Shown in pieces: positions 16,717 to 25,214 of a DNA stretch of 64,000 bases. The stretch is from Rhodoferax sp. GW822-FHT02A01 (GTDB lineage: Bacteria; Pseudomonadota; Gammaproteobacteria; Burkholderiales; Burkholderiaceae_C), in contig NZ_CP152376.1 of the NCBI RefSeq assembly GCF_038784515.1, positions 3,844,001 to 3,908,000 on the forward strand, read 5' to 3'. Within the stretch, counting starts at the first letter, position 1. The number at the start of each line of letters is the position of its first letter. The translations under genes were made by a program, and so were the position numbers. Under the pieces are notes generated by a model. The model made no database searches and was not told the origin of the DNA. It saw only the letters and a program-made list of their open reading frames with translations.

Positions 16717-18183
16717 TCAAACGCGCAGGCTTCCAAAGGACGCGCCACGCAGAAATTCCACGATGCCCTCGGGTGCGCCCAGCTTCTGCGCAATGCGCAA
16801 AGCCTGCTGATGGTCACGCGCGACGCCGATCTGGGTTTGCTGTTGCGTTGCGTGCTGGTACCAGCGTTCGGCACGCCTGGCTGGCAGCAGAGGCCGCAGG
16901 CATTCGACGCTGTAGCGCAGCCGTTTGCTGAGTATGCGCAGCGCATGCAGTTGCGCCGGGTCCGTGCTGTGTGACGGCATCTCGTCCAGCTGATCGGCCA
17001 GTTGTGCCACTCGTTTCTTGAGCCATTTGCCCACCGTGGCTTTCTTGTCGGACTGCAGTTCGCGCGGAACCAGCATCGGCTGGATTTCCAGCCAACGCGT
17101 GATCTGCACCAGCACCTGGCCCACGGCTGGGTCGGACAGGGTGCGGCGCAGTTCTTCACGTTGGTTGTTGCGCTCGCGTGCCAGGGAGGCTTCCAGCGCC
17201 TGCCAGTTGCGGGTGCGCTCTGCTTCTTCCGCCTGGTATGCGCTGGCGTAGAGCGGGAACACCTCGGTAGCGGCCACATCCAGGTCCCGCAGCGCTGTCA
17301 TGGCCGCGAGCAATGGCTGCAGGCGCTCCCTCGCCGGGAGCTGACTGCCTTCGCCGGTTTGGCGCAGCAGCTTGAGCGCGCTCTTGAAGCGACGCCAGCC
17401 GATGCGTGCCTGGTGCAACAGTTCGGGTGCGTCACTGTTGCGCAGGGCATTGAGGTTGGCCGTGAATTGCAAAAAGCATTCGCGCAGTACCGACTGTGCA
17501 ATATGGGCGAAGTCCATGCTGTCATCCAGCGCCGGCGGTTTGGCCCGCAAGGGGGCGTCCAGCGTTCCCTGCGCCAGGCGGTAGGCACGCTCGGCCTTGC
17601 TCATGTGCAGCGGCATCAGCGACAGATGCCGGGCGATGCTGGAGGCTATCTCAAACAGCGCGTCGGGCGTGCCTTCGAGCAGCTCTATCTCCAGCTCGCA
17701 CAGGGGCGTGGTGTGGCCATCCATCAGCACCTCGCCCAGGTCCAGCGCAATTTCTGCACGCGTCTTGCCCTGTTGCACCACCCAGCTCATGCGGTCAAAG
17801 GTGGTGCTGAACACCGGCGTCAGTGCCGCAAACACCTTCCCCTGCGGGTCGAATGTGGTCCAAGGCGTTCCGCTCAGCAGGTCTGCGTCCAGCTGGTCGG
17901 CAGCGAGCGGCAGCTCCCATTCGCCGCGTTGGCTCAGTGCCGAAGCCGCGGCGCCGCCAATCTTGAGTGTCTGTACCCAGCGTGGCTGAGCCGTGTCCCC
18001 GAGCTGGCGTACCCGCAAGGCCATGCCGCTGGCTTTGAGTACATGGTCGGGCGTGTCGTAGTACACGTTGTGCAGCCGTTCCTGGTGTGGGTGGCGCCGC
18101 CCGATCAGGGCGCAGCGGGCCAACTGCTTTTGTAGTAGCAGCCGGTCCAGCGCAGGCAGTGCAAATTTGAGTTCTAGCTCCAT
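16717..18183 (-). CDS. CYTH-CHAD domain protein (inorganic triphosphatase-like)
   Basis: 488 residues. Residues 1-200 form a CYTH (triphosphate tunnel) domain starting with the ExExK motif ELELK and with further basic and acidic tunnel residues (ALRVRQ, EIALDLGEV, CELEIELLEG). Residues about 220-480 form a CHAD domain, helical and rich in His/Arg (HQARIGWRRFKSALKL, LRILSKRLRYSVECL), known to bind polyphosphate. Such proteins hydrolyse inorganic triphosphate or bind polyphosphate granules. Location between phn genes and ppk agrees with a role in polyphosphate metabolism. Confidence 0.9.
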   Translation of the reverse strand: MELELKFALPALDRLLLQKQLARCALIGRRHPHQERLHNVYYDTPDHVLKASGMALRVRQLGDTAQPRWVQTLKIGGAAASALSQRGEWELPLAADQLDADLLSGTPWTTFDPQGKVFAALTPVFSTTFDRMSWVVQQGKTRAEIALDLGEVLMDGHTTPLCELEIELLEGTPDALFEIASSIARHLSLMPLHMSKAERAYRLAQGTLDAPLRAKPPALDDSMDFAHIAQSVLRECFLQFTANLNALRNSDAPELLHQARIGWRRFKSALKLLRQTGEGSQLPARERLQPLLAAMTALRDLDVAATEVFPLYASAYQAEEAERTRNWQALEASLARERNNQREELRRTLSDPAVGQVLVQITRWLEIQPMLVPRELQSDKKATVGKWLKKRVAQLADQLDEMPSHSTDPAQLHALRILSKRLRYSVECLRPLLPARRAERWYQHATQQQTQIGVARDHQQALRIAQKLGAPEGIVEFLRGASFGSLRV

Positions 18184-18253
18184 GGGGTGTGATGCGTGCG
18201 CACGTGCCTCGCTGTGGCGATGAAGGGGGGCACGATGATGTGCCAGAAGTATG

Positions 18254-18631
18254 TCAGTCCGGTGACGCGCGGCCCAACCAGTCGTTGGCGTCCGTCAATT
18301 GCGCAAACACCCGCGTCTGGTGCATGGTGAGGCGCGCGGCAATGGTGGAGGCCATGCGCTGCTGGATTTCCGGGTCGCGCGTGATGATGGCCACCTTGAT
18401 GCGCGGGTTGTTCATGAACGAGCCAATGCGCACGGCGCGCACCTCGTTGAGGAAGTCCTGGGAAAAGTCGGTGCGCTCTGCTGGCAGGTAGTCGGATACC
18501 TCGTAGCGCAAATTGAAAAAACGCGCGTCGCTGGCGATTTCCTGGACCGACTGCAGCAACTCGGCACCCGTGACGAGGCCGGTGAAGTGTTTGTAGACCC
18601 CTTGGGGCTCCCAGATAAGTGAGTAAGGCAT
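18254..18631 (-). CDS. Conserved hypothetical protein, about 125 residues
   Basis: Start chosen at the ATG at 18631 (MPYSLIWEPQGVYKHFTG) with GGGAAAA just upstream, not at 18661. It is a compact alpha/beta protein with the pattern of a small SpoIIAA/STAS-like fold (alternating strands and helices, IKVAIITRDPEIQQ), but I do not recognise the family with confidence. No signal peptide or membrane helix. It precedes the CYTH-CHAD gene on the same strand with a 70-base gap and may be co-transcribed. Confidence 0.7.
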   Translation of the reverse strand: MPYSLIWEPQGVYKHFTGLVTGAELLQSVQEIASDARFFNLRYEVSDYLPAERTDFSQDFLNEVRAVRIGSFMNNPRIKVAIITRDPEIQQRMASTIAARLTMHQTRVFAQLTDANDWLGRASPD

Positions 18632-18721
18632 TTTTCCCGTACGTGAGGCGCCAGGTGGCATGTTCCGGTGGTTAAGTCTACGACGAATTCAAGCCCCAGT
18701 CTCCTCGGCGCAGCTTGCGCA

Positions 18722-18777
18722 ATGTCATGAATTCTTCATATCTCTGCCATGAATGGGTCATGGCGCGTTTGGACAAT
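18722..18777 (+). promoter_or_regulatory. Four tandem Pho half-sites and -10 for olsB
   Basis: Half-sites at exact 11-bp steps: ATGTCAT (18722), TCTTCAT (18733), CTGCCAT (18744) and GGGTCAT (18755). GACAAT (18772-18777) begins 10 bp after the last one and could be the -10. Transcription would then start very close to the ATG at 18785. The regularity of four units makes chance less likely, although single units are degenerate. Confidence 0.6.
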
Positions 18778-18784
18778 TTCAGTC

Positions 18785-19603
18785 ATGAACACCTTGAACG
18801 ACCCAACCATTATCGTGCGCGACAGCGTTGTCGCGCAGGCCGCAGTTGCCGCTCCGCAGCATGCAGCCAACCCGTCACAGGGCATTGCCGTGTCCTGGGC
18901 CAAACACCTGGACGAAGTCCGGGCAGCGCAGAAATTGCGCTTTGATGTCTTTGCCGGAGAGATGGGCGCGCGTCTGAGCACGCCGCTGCCCGGACACGAC
19001 GTGGATCTGTTTGACAACTATTGTGAGCACCTGCTGGTGCGCGACCAGGCCACTGGTCAGGTGATTGGCACTTACCGCGTATTGACGCCGGTGCAGGCCA
19101 AGCGCGTGGGCAGCACCTACAGCGATACCGAATTCGATTTGACGCGCCTGCGCCTGTTGCGGGACCGCATGGTGGAGCTGGGCCGCAGTTGCGTGCACCC
19201 CGACCATCGTCACGGTGGCGTGATCATGGCCTTGTGGGGCGCATTGGCCGAATTCATGTTGCGCAACCAGCTCGACACCATGATCGGCTGCGCCAGCATC
19301 CCCATGCTGCACAACGGTGTGGTCAGTGGCGATGTGGCAGCCAGCATCTGGCGCCAGTTGCAGGCCACGCACCTAGCACCCATTGAATACCACGTGCGGC
19401 CACGCCTGGCACTGCCGGTGGAGCGGCTCGACGCCTCCCTGGACGTGGAGCCGCCGGCGCTGATCAAGGGTTATCTGCGTTTGGGCGCCAAGGTGCTGGG
19501 CGCGCCGGCCTGGGACCCGGACTTCAATACCGCCGACCTGCCCATGCTGATGCGCATCGCCGACCTGCCTTCGCGCTATCGCAAGCACTTTCTGGGGGCC
19601 TGA
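18785..19603 (+). CDS. olsB: Ornithine lipid synthase subunit OlsB-like N-acyltransferase
   Basis: About 272 residues from the ATG at 18785; an ATG at 18749 lies inside the Pho repeats and is unlikely. A GNAT-fold enzyme of the OlsB family, which transfers a 3-hydroxyacyl group from acyl carrier protein to the alpha-amino group of ornithine, the first step to the phosphorus-free ornithine lipids. Hallmarks: LRFDVFAGEMGA, a conserved Asp-rich start DVDLFDNYCEHLLV, MVELGRSCVHPDHR, and the core LDTMIGCASIPM. In many bacteria olsB is induced by phosphate starvation. The second enzyme (OlsA) is not in the window. The next gene begins at its stop codon. Confidence 0.85.
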   Translation: MNTLNDPTIIVRDSVVAQAAVAAPQHAANPSQGIAVSWAKHLDEVRAAQKLRFDVFAGEMGARLSTPLPGHDVDLFDNYCEHLLVRDQATGQVIGTYRVLTPVQAKRVGSTYSDTEFDLTRLRLLRDRMVELGRSCVHPDHRHGGVIMALWGALAEFMLRNQLDTMIGCASIPMLHNGVVSGDVAASIWRQLQATHLAPIEYHVRPRLALPVERLDASLDVEPPALIKGYLRLGAKVLGAPAWDPDFNTADLPMLMRIADLPSRYRKHFLGA

Positions 19604-20470
19604 ATGCGAGCCATGGTTGAATCTATGGCAAGTGGCTGGCAGGGAGTTGCCGCCGAGCAGGACTCCGACCATGAAGACGATCCGCCCAAACGCCGCTACC
19701 GCGCGGTGTTCATCTCCGATATCCACCTGGGCACGGCGGGTTGCCAAGCCGACGCCTTGCTGGATTTCCTGAAGCACCACTCCAGCGAGTACCTCTATCT
19801 GGTGGGTGACATCGTGGATGGCTGGCAGCTGCGCCGCCGCTGGTTCTGGCCGCAGGCCCACAACGACGTGGTGCAAAAGCTGCTGCGCCGGGCACGCAAG
19901 GGTTGCCATGTGGTGTTCATACCGGGTAACCACGATGAGTTTGCCCGGGGCTTTGTGGGCCACAAGTTTGGCGACATCACGGTGCAGCGCGACACGGTAC
20001 ACACCACGGCCAAGGGTGTGTCCCTGTGGGTCACGCACGGCGACTACTTTGACGGAGTCATCCAGTGTGCCAAGTGGCTGGCCTATCTGGGCGACAACGC
20101 CTACGAGCTCACCTTGCGCCTGAACCGCAGCCTCAATAGCCTGCGCGCGCGCATGGGGTTGCCATACTGGTCCCTGTCCCAATACCTCAAGGGCAAGGTC
20201 AAGACCGCGCTCAACTACGTTACCGACTTCGAGGTGGCGGTTGCCCATGAAGCCCGGCACCGCGGTCACGCCGGGGTGGTGTGCGGGCACATCCACCGCG
20301 CCGAAATGCGCGACATCAACGGCACCCTGTACTGCAACGACGGCGACTGGGTGGAAAGTCGCAGTGCCCTGGTGGAGCACATGGATGGCACGCTGGAAAT
20401 CGTCTTCTGGGATGCTTTGCTGCTGGCTTCGCAGAGCGAAGTCAAAGCCGCCGAACTGGCGTTGGGGTAG
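19604..20470 (+). CDS. LpxH-like metallophosphatase
   Basis: 288 residues, starting directly on the stop of olsB (TGAATG), so translation is probably coupled. Calcineurin-type metal ligands are all present: D39 and H41 in SDIHLG, D69 in GDIVDG, N109-H110 in GNHDE, H145 in THGDYFDG and the final CGHIHRAEMR. This is the set found in the UDP-2,3-diacylglucosamine diphosphatase group, but the sequence resembles the second, LpxH-like branch often seen apart from lipid A genes. Pairing with olsB suggests a phosphorylated lipid as substrate, for example to free phosphate from membrane lipids. That is inference. Confidence 0.8.
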   Translation: MRAMVESMASGWQGVAAEQDSDHEDDPPKRRYRAVFISDIHLGTAGCQADALLDFLKHHSSEYLYLVGDIVDGWQLRRRWFWPQAHNDVVQKLLRRARKGCHVVFIPGNHDEFARGFVGHKFGDITVQRDTVHTTAKGVSLWVTHGDYFDGVIQCAKWLAYLGDNAYELTLRLNRSLNSLRARMGLPYWSLSQYLKGKVKTALNYVTDFEVAVAHEARHRGHAGVVCGHIHRAEMRDINGTLYCNDGDWVESRSALVEHMDGTLEIVFWDALLLASQSEVKAAELALG

Positions 20471-20516
20471 TCTTCATCACGCCTGCCCGTTGGTGGTCTG
20501 CTGCACCGACATGGGG

Positions 20517-20550
20517 TTGTCATAAAAATGACATTTAAGGCGTCAACAAT
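20517..20550 (+). promoter_or_regulatory. Pho box and -10 for ppk
   Basis: TTGTCAT-AAAA-ATGACAT (20517-20534) matches 11 of 14 half-site positions and has the AT spacer of a classical Pho box. AACAAT (20545-20550) begins 10 bp later as -10. Weaker half-sites follow at 20540, 20551 and 20562, again 11 bp apart. The leader would be about 29 bases and contains AGGA ahead of the ATG at 20586. Confidence 0.65.
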
Positions 20551-20585
20551 AGTTCATTGTTTTGTCACAGTCAGGATAGTGCTTC

Positions 20586-22682
20586 ATGTCGCGCTCTGCC
20601 GTTTCGCCAAAAAACCCTACGCCCGCACCCTTTGCCGCTCTGCTGGACCGTGACCACAGCATCCTGGCCTTCAACGAGCGGGTGCTCAACTGGGCCGAGC
20701 GGGAAGACGTGCCCCTGCTGGAGCGCCTGCGCTACCTGTGCATCGTGTCCTCCAACCTGGATGAGTTTTTTGAGGTGCGGGCCGAGCCCCACCTGATTGC
20801 CAATCAGGCCAGTGACAGCAAGGGCCTGTATACCGTGGGCACCTTTGATCGTCTGGCGGCCGCCCTGCATGCGCTGGTGGAGCGCCAGTACACGCTGTAC
20901 AACGAAAAGCTCTTGCCAGCGATTGAAAAGCAGAACATCAAGATCATTTCCCACGGCGAACGCAACGCAGCACAGCGTGCCTGGGTGCGGCAGTACTTCA
21001 ACCGCGAGGTCAAGCCGCTGCTCATCCCAGTGGGCCTGGACCCATCACATCCGTTCCCGCAGGTGGCCAACAAGTCGCTGAACTTCATCGTGCGGCTGGG
21101 TGGCAAGGACGCGTTTGGCCGCTCCAACGAAATTGCCATTGTGAAAGTGCCGCGCGTGCTGCCGCGCATGATCCGCATGCCCGCCAAGGACTCCGGCAAC
21201 AAGGATTTGCTGGTGTCGCTGTCCAGCGTCATCCGCGCCCACCTGACGGACCTGTTTCCCGGTCGCAGCGTGGAGCAGTTTTCGCAGTTCCGTGTCACCC
21301 GCCACTCGGACCTGGCGGTGGACGAAGACGACGTGAAGAATCTGCGGACCGCCCTGCGCCAGGGGCTGGTTCATCGCCACTACGGTCAGGCGGTGCGGCT
21401 GGAAGTTTCTGCAGGTTGTTCGGACTATCTGGCTGACATGTTGCTGGACCAGTTCGAGCTGCCGCAGAAGTCCCTGTACCGCGTGCCGGGCCCGGTGAAC
21501 CTGGTGCGCCTGACCCAGGCCATCGATCTGGTGAACCGGCCGGACCTGTGCTTTGCGCCGTATCGCGGCTCCTACCCGCGCCAGATCAAGCCGGGCCAGT
21601 CCATCTTTGAGCAGCTCAAGGCGGGTGACATCCTGATCCACCAGCCTTTCGAGAGTTTTGACGGCGTGCTGGCCTTCTTGCGCGAGGCGGTGCACGACGA
21701 GAACGTGCTGGCCATCAAGCAGACCATTTACCGCACCGGCCCGGAATCCGAACTGATGGACCTGCTGCGCGAAGGCGTGCGCCGTGGCAAGGAAGTCACG
21801 GTGGTGGTGGAGCTCAAGGCCCGCTTTGACGAAGAGGCCAATATCAACTGGGCCGAGATGCTGGAGTCCATAGGTGCCCAGGTGCTGTACGGCGTGGTGG
21901 GCCTCAAGACCCACGCCAAGATGATGCTCATCACCCGCCGTGAAGGCCGCACCCTCAAGCGCTACGGACACTTGTCCACCGGCAACTACAACCCGCGCAC
22001 GGCCCGGCTGTACACCGACATCAGCCAGCTCACGGCCGACTCTGCGTTGACGCTGGATATGGAGCACGTGTTCGTGCACCTGGCCAGCCAAAGCCGTTTG
22101 GCGCCGCTCAAGAAGCTGTGGATGGCACCGTTTCAGCTGCAGCGCAACCTGATTGCCAAGATCGATGCGCTGGGCAAGGCAGCCGCCACCGGCGTGGCCT
22201 GCCGCATCATTGCCAAGATGAATGCGCTCACCGATGAGGCGCTGATCTACAGCCTGATGCGCGCCGGCAAGCAGGGCGTGCAGATCGACCTGATCGTGCG
22301 CGGCGCCTGCATGCTGCCGGCCCGGGTTGCGGGCCATACCGACAACATCCGCGTGCGCTCGGTGATAGGGCGCTTTCTGGAGCATTCCCGCGTGTTCTAC
22401 TTCTGCGAAGGTGAGCGGGAGGATATGTATCTTTCCAGCGCCGACTGGATGAACCGCAACATGGTGCGCCGCGTGGAAATTGCCTGGCCGGTGACGGACC
22501 CGGTGCAGCGCCTGCGCATTCTGGATGAATGTCTGCGCCTTTACATGCAAGACCAGGTGGACGCCTGGGAGCTGGGCCCGGATGGCACTTACGAGCGTTG
22601 CAAACCTGCCTCACGCGGCAAGGCCAAAGGCGCTCAGGCCACACTCATGACACGTTACGGACGCAACATCCAGGGCAAGTGA
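20586..22682 (+). CDS. ppk: Polyphosphate kinase 1
   Basis: 698 residues, normal length. It polymerises the terminal phosphate of ATP into long-chain polyphosphate, at the inner membrane or in the cytoplasm. Domain order is complete: N-terminal helical domain with NLDEFFEVR, head domain with HPFPQVANKSLNF, and two phospholipase-D-like halves. The phosphorylated histidine is in GLKTHAKM (about H443) and the second conserved one in LEHSRVFYF (about 600). KQTIYRTG and HLSTGNYNP are also present. sixA follows after 15 bases. Confidence 0.97.
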   Translation: MSRSAVSPKNPTPAPFAALLDRDHSILAFNERVLNWAEREDVPLLERLRYLCIVSSNLDEFFEVRAEPHLIANQASDSKGLYTVGTFDRLAAALHALVERQYTLYNEKLLPAIEKQNIKIISHGERNAAQRAWVRQYFNREVKPLLIPVGLDPSHPFPQVANKSLNFIVRLGGKDAFGRSNEIAIVKVPRVLPRMIRMPAKDSGNKDLLVSLSSVIRAHLTDLFPGRSVEQFSQFRVTRHSDLAVDEDDVKNLRTALRQGLVHRHYGQAVRLEVSAGCSDYLADMLLDQFELPQKSLYRVPGPVNLVRLTQAIDLVNRPDLCFAPYRGSYPRQIKPGQSIFEQLKAGDILIHQPFESFDGVLAFLREAVHDENVLAIKQTIYRTGPESELMDLLREGVRRGKEVTVVVELKARFDEEANINWAEMLESIGAQVLYGVVGLKTHAKMMLITRREGRTLKRYGHLSTGNYNPRTARLYTDISQLTADSALTLDMEHVFVHLASQSRLAPLKKLWMAPFQLQRNLIAKIDALGKAAATGVACRIIAKMNALTDEALIYSLMRAGKQGVQIDLIVRGACMLPARVAGHTDNIRVRSVIGRFLEHSRVFYFCEGEREDMYLSSADWMNRNMVRRVEIAWPVTDPVQRLRILDECLRLYMQDQVDAWELGPDGTYERCKPASRGKAKGAQATLMTRYGRNIQGK

Positions 22683-22697
22683 AACAGGGAGCGAAGC

Positions 22698-23159
22698 ATG
22701 GATTTGATTTTGTGGCGTCATGCCGAGGCGGTTGACCTGGATCTGGTCGGTGACGACATGATGCGCTACCTCACGCCACGTGGCGACAAGCAGGCCCGCC
22801 GTGTGGCCGATTGGCTGGACCGGCAGATGCCCGATGGCGCCAAGGTGCTGGTGAGTCCGGCGGTGCGGGCCGAACAGACAGCCAGCGCACTGGGCCGCAA
22901 ATTCAAGATCAGCGCGGCGCTGGCGCCCCTGGCCACACCGGAGCAGCTGCTGGAACTGGTGCAGTGGCCGCATGGCAAGGGTTGTGTGCTGGTGGTGGGC
23001 CACCAGCCGACCTTGGGTAAGGTGATTGCCCAGTTGCTGGGGCTGCATGACAGCGAATGTGCCCTGAAGAAAGGCGCCTTGTGGTGGCTGCGTTACCGCG
23101 AGCGCGATGGCGTGGGCCAGACCGTGGTGGTTACCGTGCAATCGCCCGAAGTGCTCTAG
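22698..23159 (+). CDS. sixA: Phosphohistidine phosphatase SixA
   Basis: 153 residues of the short histidine phosphatase type. The catalytic RHG-type motif is LWRHAEA with the active H8, the second conserved Arg lies in [10 protein letters not shown], and the later histidine in VVGHQPTLG. SixA removes phosphate from phosphohistidine, for example on histidine phosphotransfer proteins. It follows ppk with a GGGAG ribosome site and is probably in the same transcript. Its 3' end overlaps that of the chemoreceptor gene by 29 bases. Confidence 0.9.
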   Translation: MDLILWRHAEAVDLDLVGDDMMRYLTPRGDKQARRVADWLDRQMPDGAKVLVSPAVRAEQTASALGRKFKISAALAPLATPEQLLELVQWPHGKGCVLVVGHQPTLGKVIAQLLGLHDSECALKKGALWWLRYRERDGVGQTVVVTVQSPEVL

Positions 23160-24744
23160 CCCCATTCACGAGCGACGCGGTTGCAACTGCCGGCTCTGTC
23201 GGGTCCGGCAGCTTGAACTGCAGGACCGACTGCAACAGCTCTTCCGACTGCTGGCTCAAGCCCGACGCGGCGGCCGCCATCTCCTCAACCAGTGCAGCAT
23301 TCTGCTGGGTGCCCTGGTCCACCAGGCTGATGGCCGAGTTGACCTCACCAATGCCGGTGCTCTGCTCCATGCTGGCAGCGCTTATTTCACCCATGATGCG
23401 TTGCAGTTGGCCTATGACGTCGAGGACTTCCTTCATGGCCGAACCGGCAGCACAGACCTGTGCGTTGCCGGTCTGCACGCGACCCACGCTGTGACCGATC
23501 AGGTCCTTGATTTCCTTGGCTGCCTGCGCCGAACGCCCGGCCAGGGCGCGGACCTCCGAGGCCACCACCGCAAAGCCGCGGCCCTGATCACCGGCACGCG
23601 CCGCTTCCACGGCCGCGTTGAGCGCCAGGATATTGGTCTGAAACGCGATTCCGTCGATCACGGAGATGATGTCCGCAATACGGCGTGAGCTGGCGTCGAT
23701 GTCCTTCATGGTGTGCACGACCTGCGTGACCGCGTCACCGCAGCGTTGCGCCACGCCTGTGGCGCCTTGCGCAAGCTGGTATGCCTGGGTGGCGCGCTGT
23801 GCATTGCCATGTATGGCGGCACCCAGTTCCTCCATGGAAGAGGCCGTTTGCTGCAATGCGCTGGATTGCTGCTCGGTGCGCCGCGACAGGTTCTGATTGC
23901 CCTGGGCAATTTCCGCACTGGCATTGGCCACGCCTTGGGCAGCATGGCGCACTTGCTGAACCACGGCCGCCAGACGGCGCTGCATGGCATGCAGCCGGGC
24001 CAGCAGGCTGTTGCTGTCCTTGGAGGACTGGCTGAGCGGCACTGCCAGATCGCCAGCACCCACCCGTTCTGCAATGGCATTGGCCTCTGCCGGCTCGCCA
24101 CCCAGTTGCCCCACGATGGCCTTTTGCATGGCCAGGCCCAGTCCCAGCGCCAAGGCGGTCCCCACAACGATGGACAGCAGCGAGGCGGTCCGTATCCAGG
24201 CAAAGCGGGTACTGGCCTCCTGGTACTGCGTTTTTGCTCCATCCACCTGTCGCTGCAGTAGGGCGTCCATGCCTTTTTTCATCTGCCTGGCCAATGGCGT
24301 CATCTTGTCGACCAGGGCACTTTGCGCCTCAGTGATGTCGTTTTCCTGCAGCGCTTTCAGGGCGGGTACCAGGCCCTGGGTTTCAAATGCAGCAAGGTCC
24401 CTGGCGAAGTTCTGAGCCATCTGGGCTTCTTCGGCATCGTGCGGCAGTTGCGAGAAGGCGGACCAGAGCGAAGCAATCTCTGTGCGATTGGCCTGCACGG
24501 ACTGGAGGCTGACGGAGATGGTCTCAGGCGTGGGGTTGGCCAGAGCCTGGGCCACATGCATGCGGTTGGCCGTTGTCAGCGTCTGGATCTGTCCCAGCTG
24601 CACTGCGGGGGTGGTGCGGTATTCATAAACGGTCTCCAGGGAACTGTTTGACCGGTCAATCCCGTACAAGCCGAGCAGGGCCATCAACACCATGGCAGCT
24701 GTGAGGCCGCCGACCAGAATCAGCAGCCGTGTGGAAATTTTCAT
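23131..24744 (-). CDS. Methyl-accepting chemotaxis protein (4HB sensor)
   Basis: 537 residues. Transmembrane helices at about 7-29 and 188-208 enclose a four-helix-bundle ligand domain of about 155 residues (Tar-like size, [32 protein letters not shown] start). HAMP and then the signalling domain follow, with the highly conserved hairpin tip around [16 protein letters not shown] and [16 protein letters not shown]. No C-terminal pentapeptide for CheR is present. Upstream, two short genes and two Pho-type promoters lead into it, so it may be made when phosphate is scarce and guide taxis to phosphate or another phosphorus source, as PhoB-controlled receptors do in Pseudomonas. The ligand is not known. 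Confidence 0.93.
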   Translation of the reverse strand: MKISTRLLILVGGLTAAMVLMALLGLYGIDRSNSSLETVYEYRTTPAVQLGQIQTLTTANRMHVAQALANPTPETISVSLQSVQANRTEIASLWSAFSQLPHDAEEAQMAQNFARDLAAFETQGLVPALKALQENDITEAQSALVDKMTPLARQMKKGMDALLQRQVDGAKTQYQEASTRFAWIRTASLLSIVVGTALALGLGLAMQKAIVGQLGGEPAEANAIAERVGAGDLAVPLSQSSKDSNSLLARLHAMQRRLAAVVQQVRHAAQGVANASAEIAQGNQNLSRRTEQQSSALQQTASSMEELGAAIHGNAQRATQAYQLAQGATGVAQRCGDAVTQVVHTMKDIDASSRRIADIISVIDGIAFQTNILALNAAVEAARAGDQGRGFAVVASEVRALAGRSAQAAKEIKDLIGHSVGRVQTGNAQVCAAGSAMKEVLDVIGQLQRIMGEISAASMEQSTGIGEVNSAISLVDQGTQQNAALVEEMAAAASGLSQQSEELLQSVLQFKLPDPTEPAVATASLVNGARALRAIAR

Positions 24745-24768
24745 GAGGGCCGATGGGGTATCTCTGAT

Positions 24769-24891
24769 TTACAAGCTATCCGCAGGAATAGCGTCCTGGC
24801 AATCCAGAGCGTCGGGCAAGCCCAGATTGACCCAGGCTTCATCAAACAGTGCGTCCAGCATTTTCTGCAAACTGAAGAATTTCCAGAACAT
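24769..24891 (-). CDS. Short protein, 40 residues, upstream of the chemoreceptor
   Basis: ATG at 24891 with AAAGG eight bases upstream, ending 24 bases before the chemoreceptor start. The product (starting MFWKFFSLQKMLDALFDEAW) is acidic, amphipathic and not a membrane helix. I do not recognise it. A three-unit Pho box with a well-placed -10 lies upstream, so transcription from there would pass through this frame into the chemoreceptor. It could be a small regulatory partner or a leader peptide. A 60-codon frame beginning at 24951 would start inside the Pho box and is rejected. Confidence 0.5.
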   Translation of the reverse strand: MFWKFFSLQKMLDALFDEAWVNLGLPDALDCQDAIPADSL

Positions 24892-24925
24892 CGGCGTTAC
24901 CTTTAAGTTTGGTTCGGTAGCCGTA

Positions 24926-24970
24926 ACGATAGTGTCTTGGTATGACGGCACAAAGACAGAAATGTGACAG
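24926..24970 (-). promoter_or_regulatory. Three-unit Pho box and -10 for the chemoreceptor unit
   Basis: Minus strand: CTGTCAC (24970-24964), ATTT, CTGTCTT (24959-24953), TGTG, CCGTCAT (24948-24942), three half-sites at 11-bp steps matching 7, 6 and 6 of 7 positions. TATCGT (24931-24926) begins exactly 10 bp later as -10. This is one of the strongest Pho sites seen in the window. Confidence 0.72.
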
Positions 24971-24979
24971 TTCGTCCTG

Positions 24980-25099
24980 TCAACTGGAGGTGCTGCGCAG
25001 GCGCCTGTGTGCCCTCTGCAGAGCGATGAATTCCACCACGCCCCCGAGCAGACACACCAGGACGATGGCGACGCGGATCAAGACAGTTTTGTATGGCAT
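24980..25099 (-). CDS. Single-helix membrane peptide, 39 residues
   Basis: ATG at 25099, stop at 24980. Starts MPYKTVLIRV, then a hydrophobic stretch AIVLVCLLGGVVEFIAL, then a basic tail RAHRRLRST: a typical one-pass inner-membrane peptide. GGGAAC lies close upstream as a possible ribosome site. A Pho-box-like site with -10 TACCGT stands 43 bases before the start. It has no similarity that I recognise and is easily missed because of its size. Confidence 0.45.
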   Translation of the reverse strand: MPYKTVLIRVAIVLVCLLGGVVEFIALQRAHRRLRSTSS

Positions 25100-25125
25100 G
25101 GGCAGTTCCCGGGAGTGTCGGGCTG

Positions 25126-25159
25126 ACGGTAACGCCAGGTTGTGACATCTTTGTGAAAT
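25126..25159 (-). promoter_or_regulatory. Pho-box-like site and -10 for the 39-residue peptide
   Basis: Minus strand: ATTTCAC (25159-25153), 4 bases, ATGTCAC (25148-25142), together 11 of 14 positions. TACCGT (25131-25126) starts 10 bp later. Predicted leader about 19 bases. Confidence 0.5.
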
Positions 25160-25184
25160 GTGGTGTATCCCCTGCGTAGCGCCG

Positions 25185-25214
25185 TGGTCACAGGGCTGTC
25201 ACTATTCCTGTCAT
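25185..25214 (+). promoter_or_regulatory. Pho-like half-sites at the start of the carboxypeptidase gene
   Basis: TGGTCAC (25185) and CTGTCAC (25196) are 11 bp apart and match 12 of 14 positions; a further CTGTCAT follows at 25208, 12 bp on. The last unit overlaps the annotated ATG at 25213. TATGCT at 25225 lies 10 bp beyond it. If used, translation would have to begin further downstream, so the assignment is doubtful. Confidence 0.3.

Noticed and set aside
21045..22550. 501-codon minus-strand frame opposite ppk
   Set aside because: Shadow of the intact polyphosphate kinase gene.
24892..24951. N-terminal extension of the 40-residue protein to an ATG at 24951
   Set aside because: It would start inside the Pho box and upstream of the predicted transcript start.
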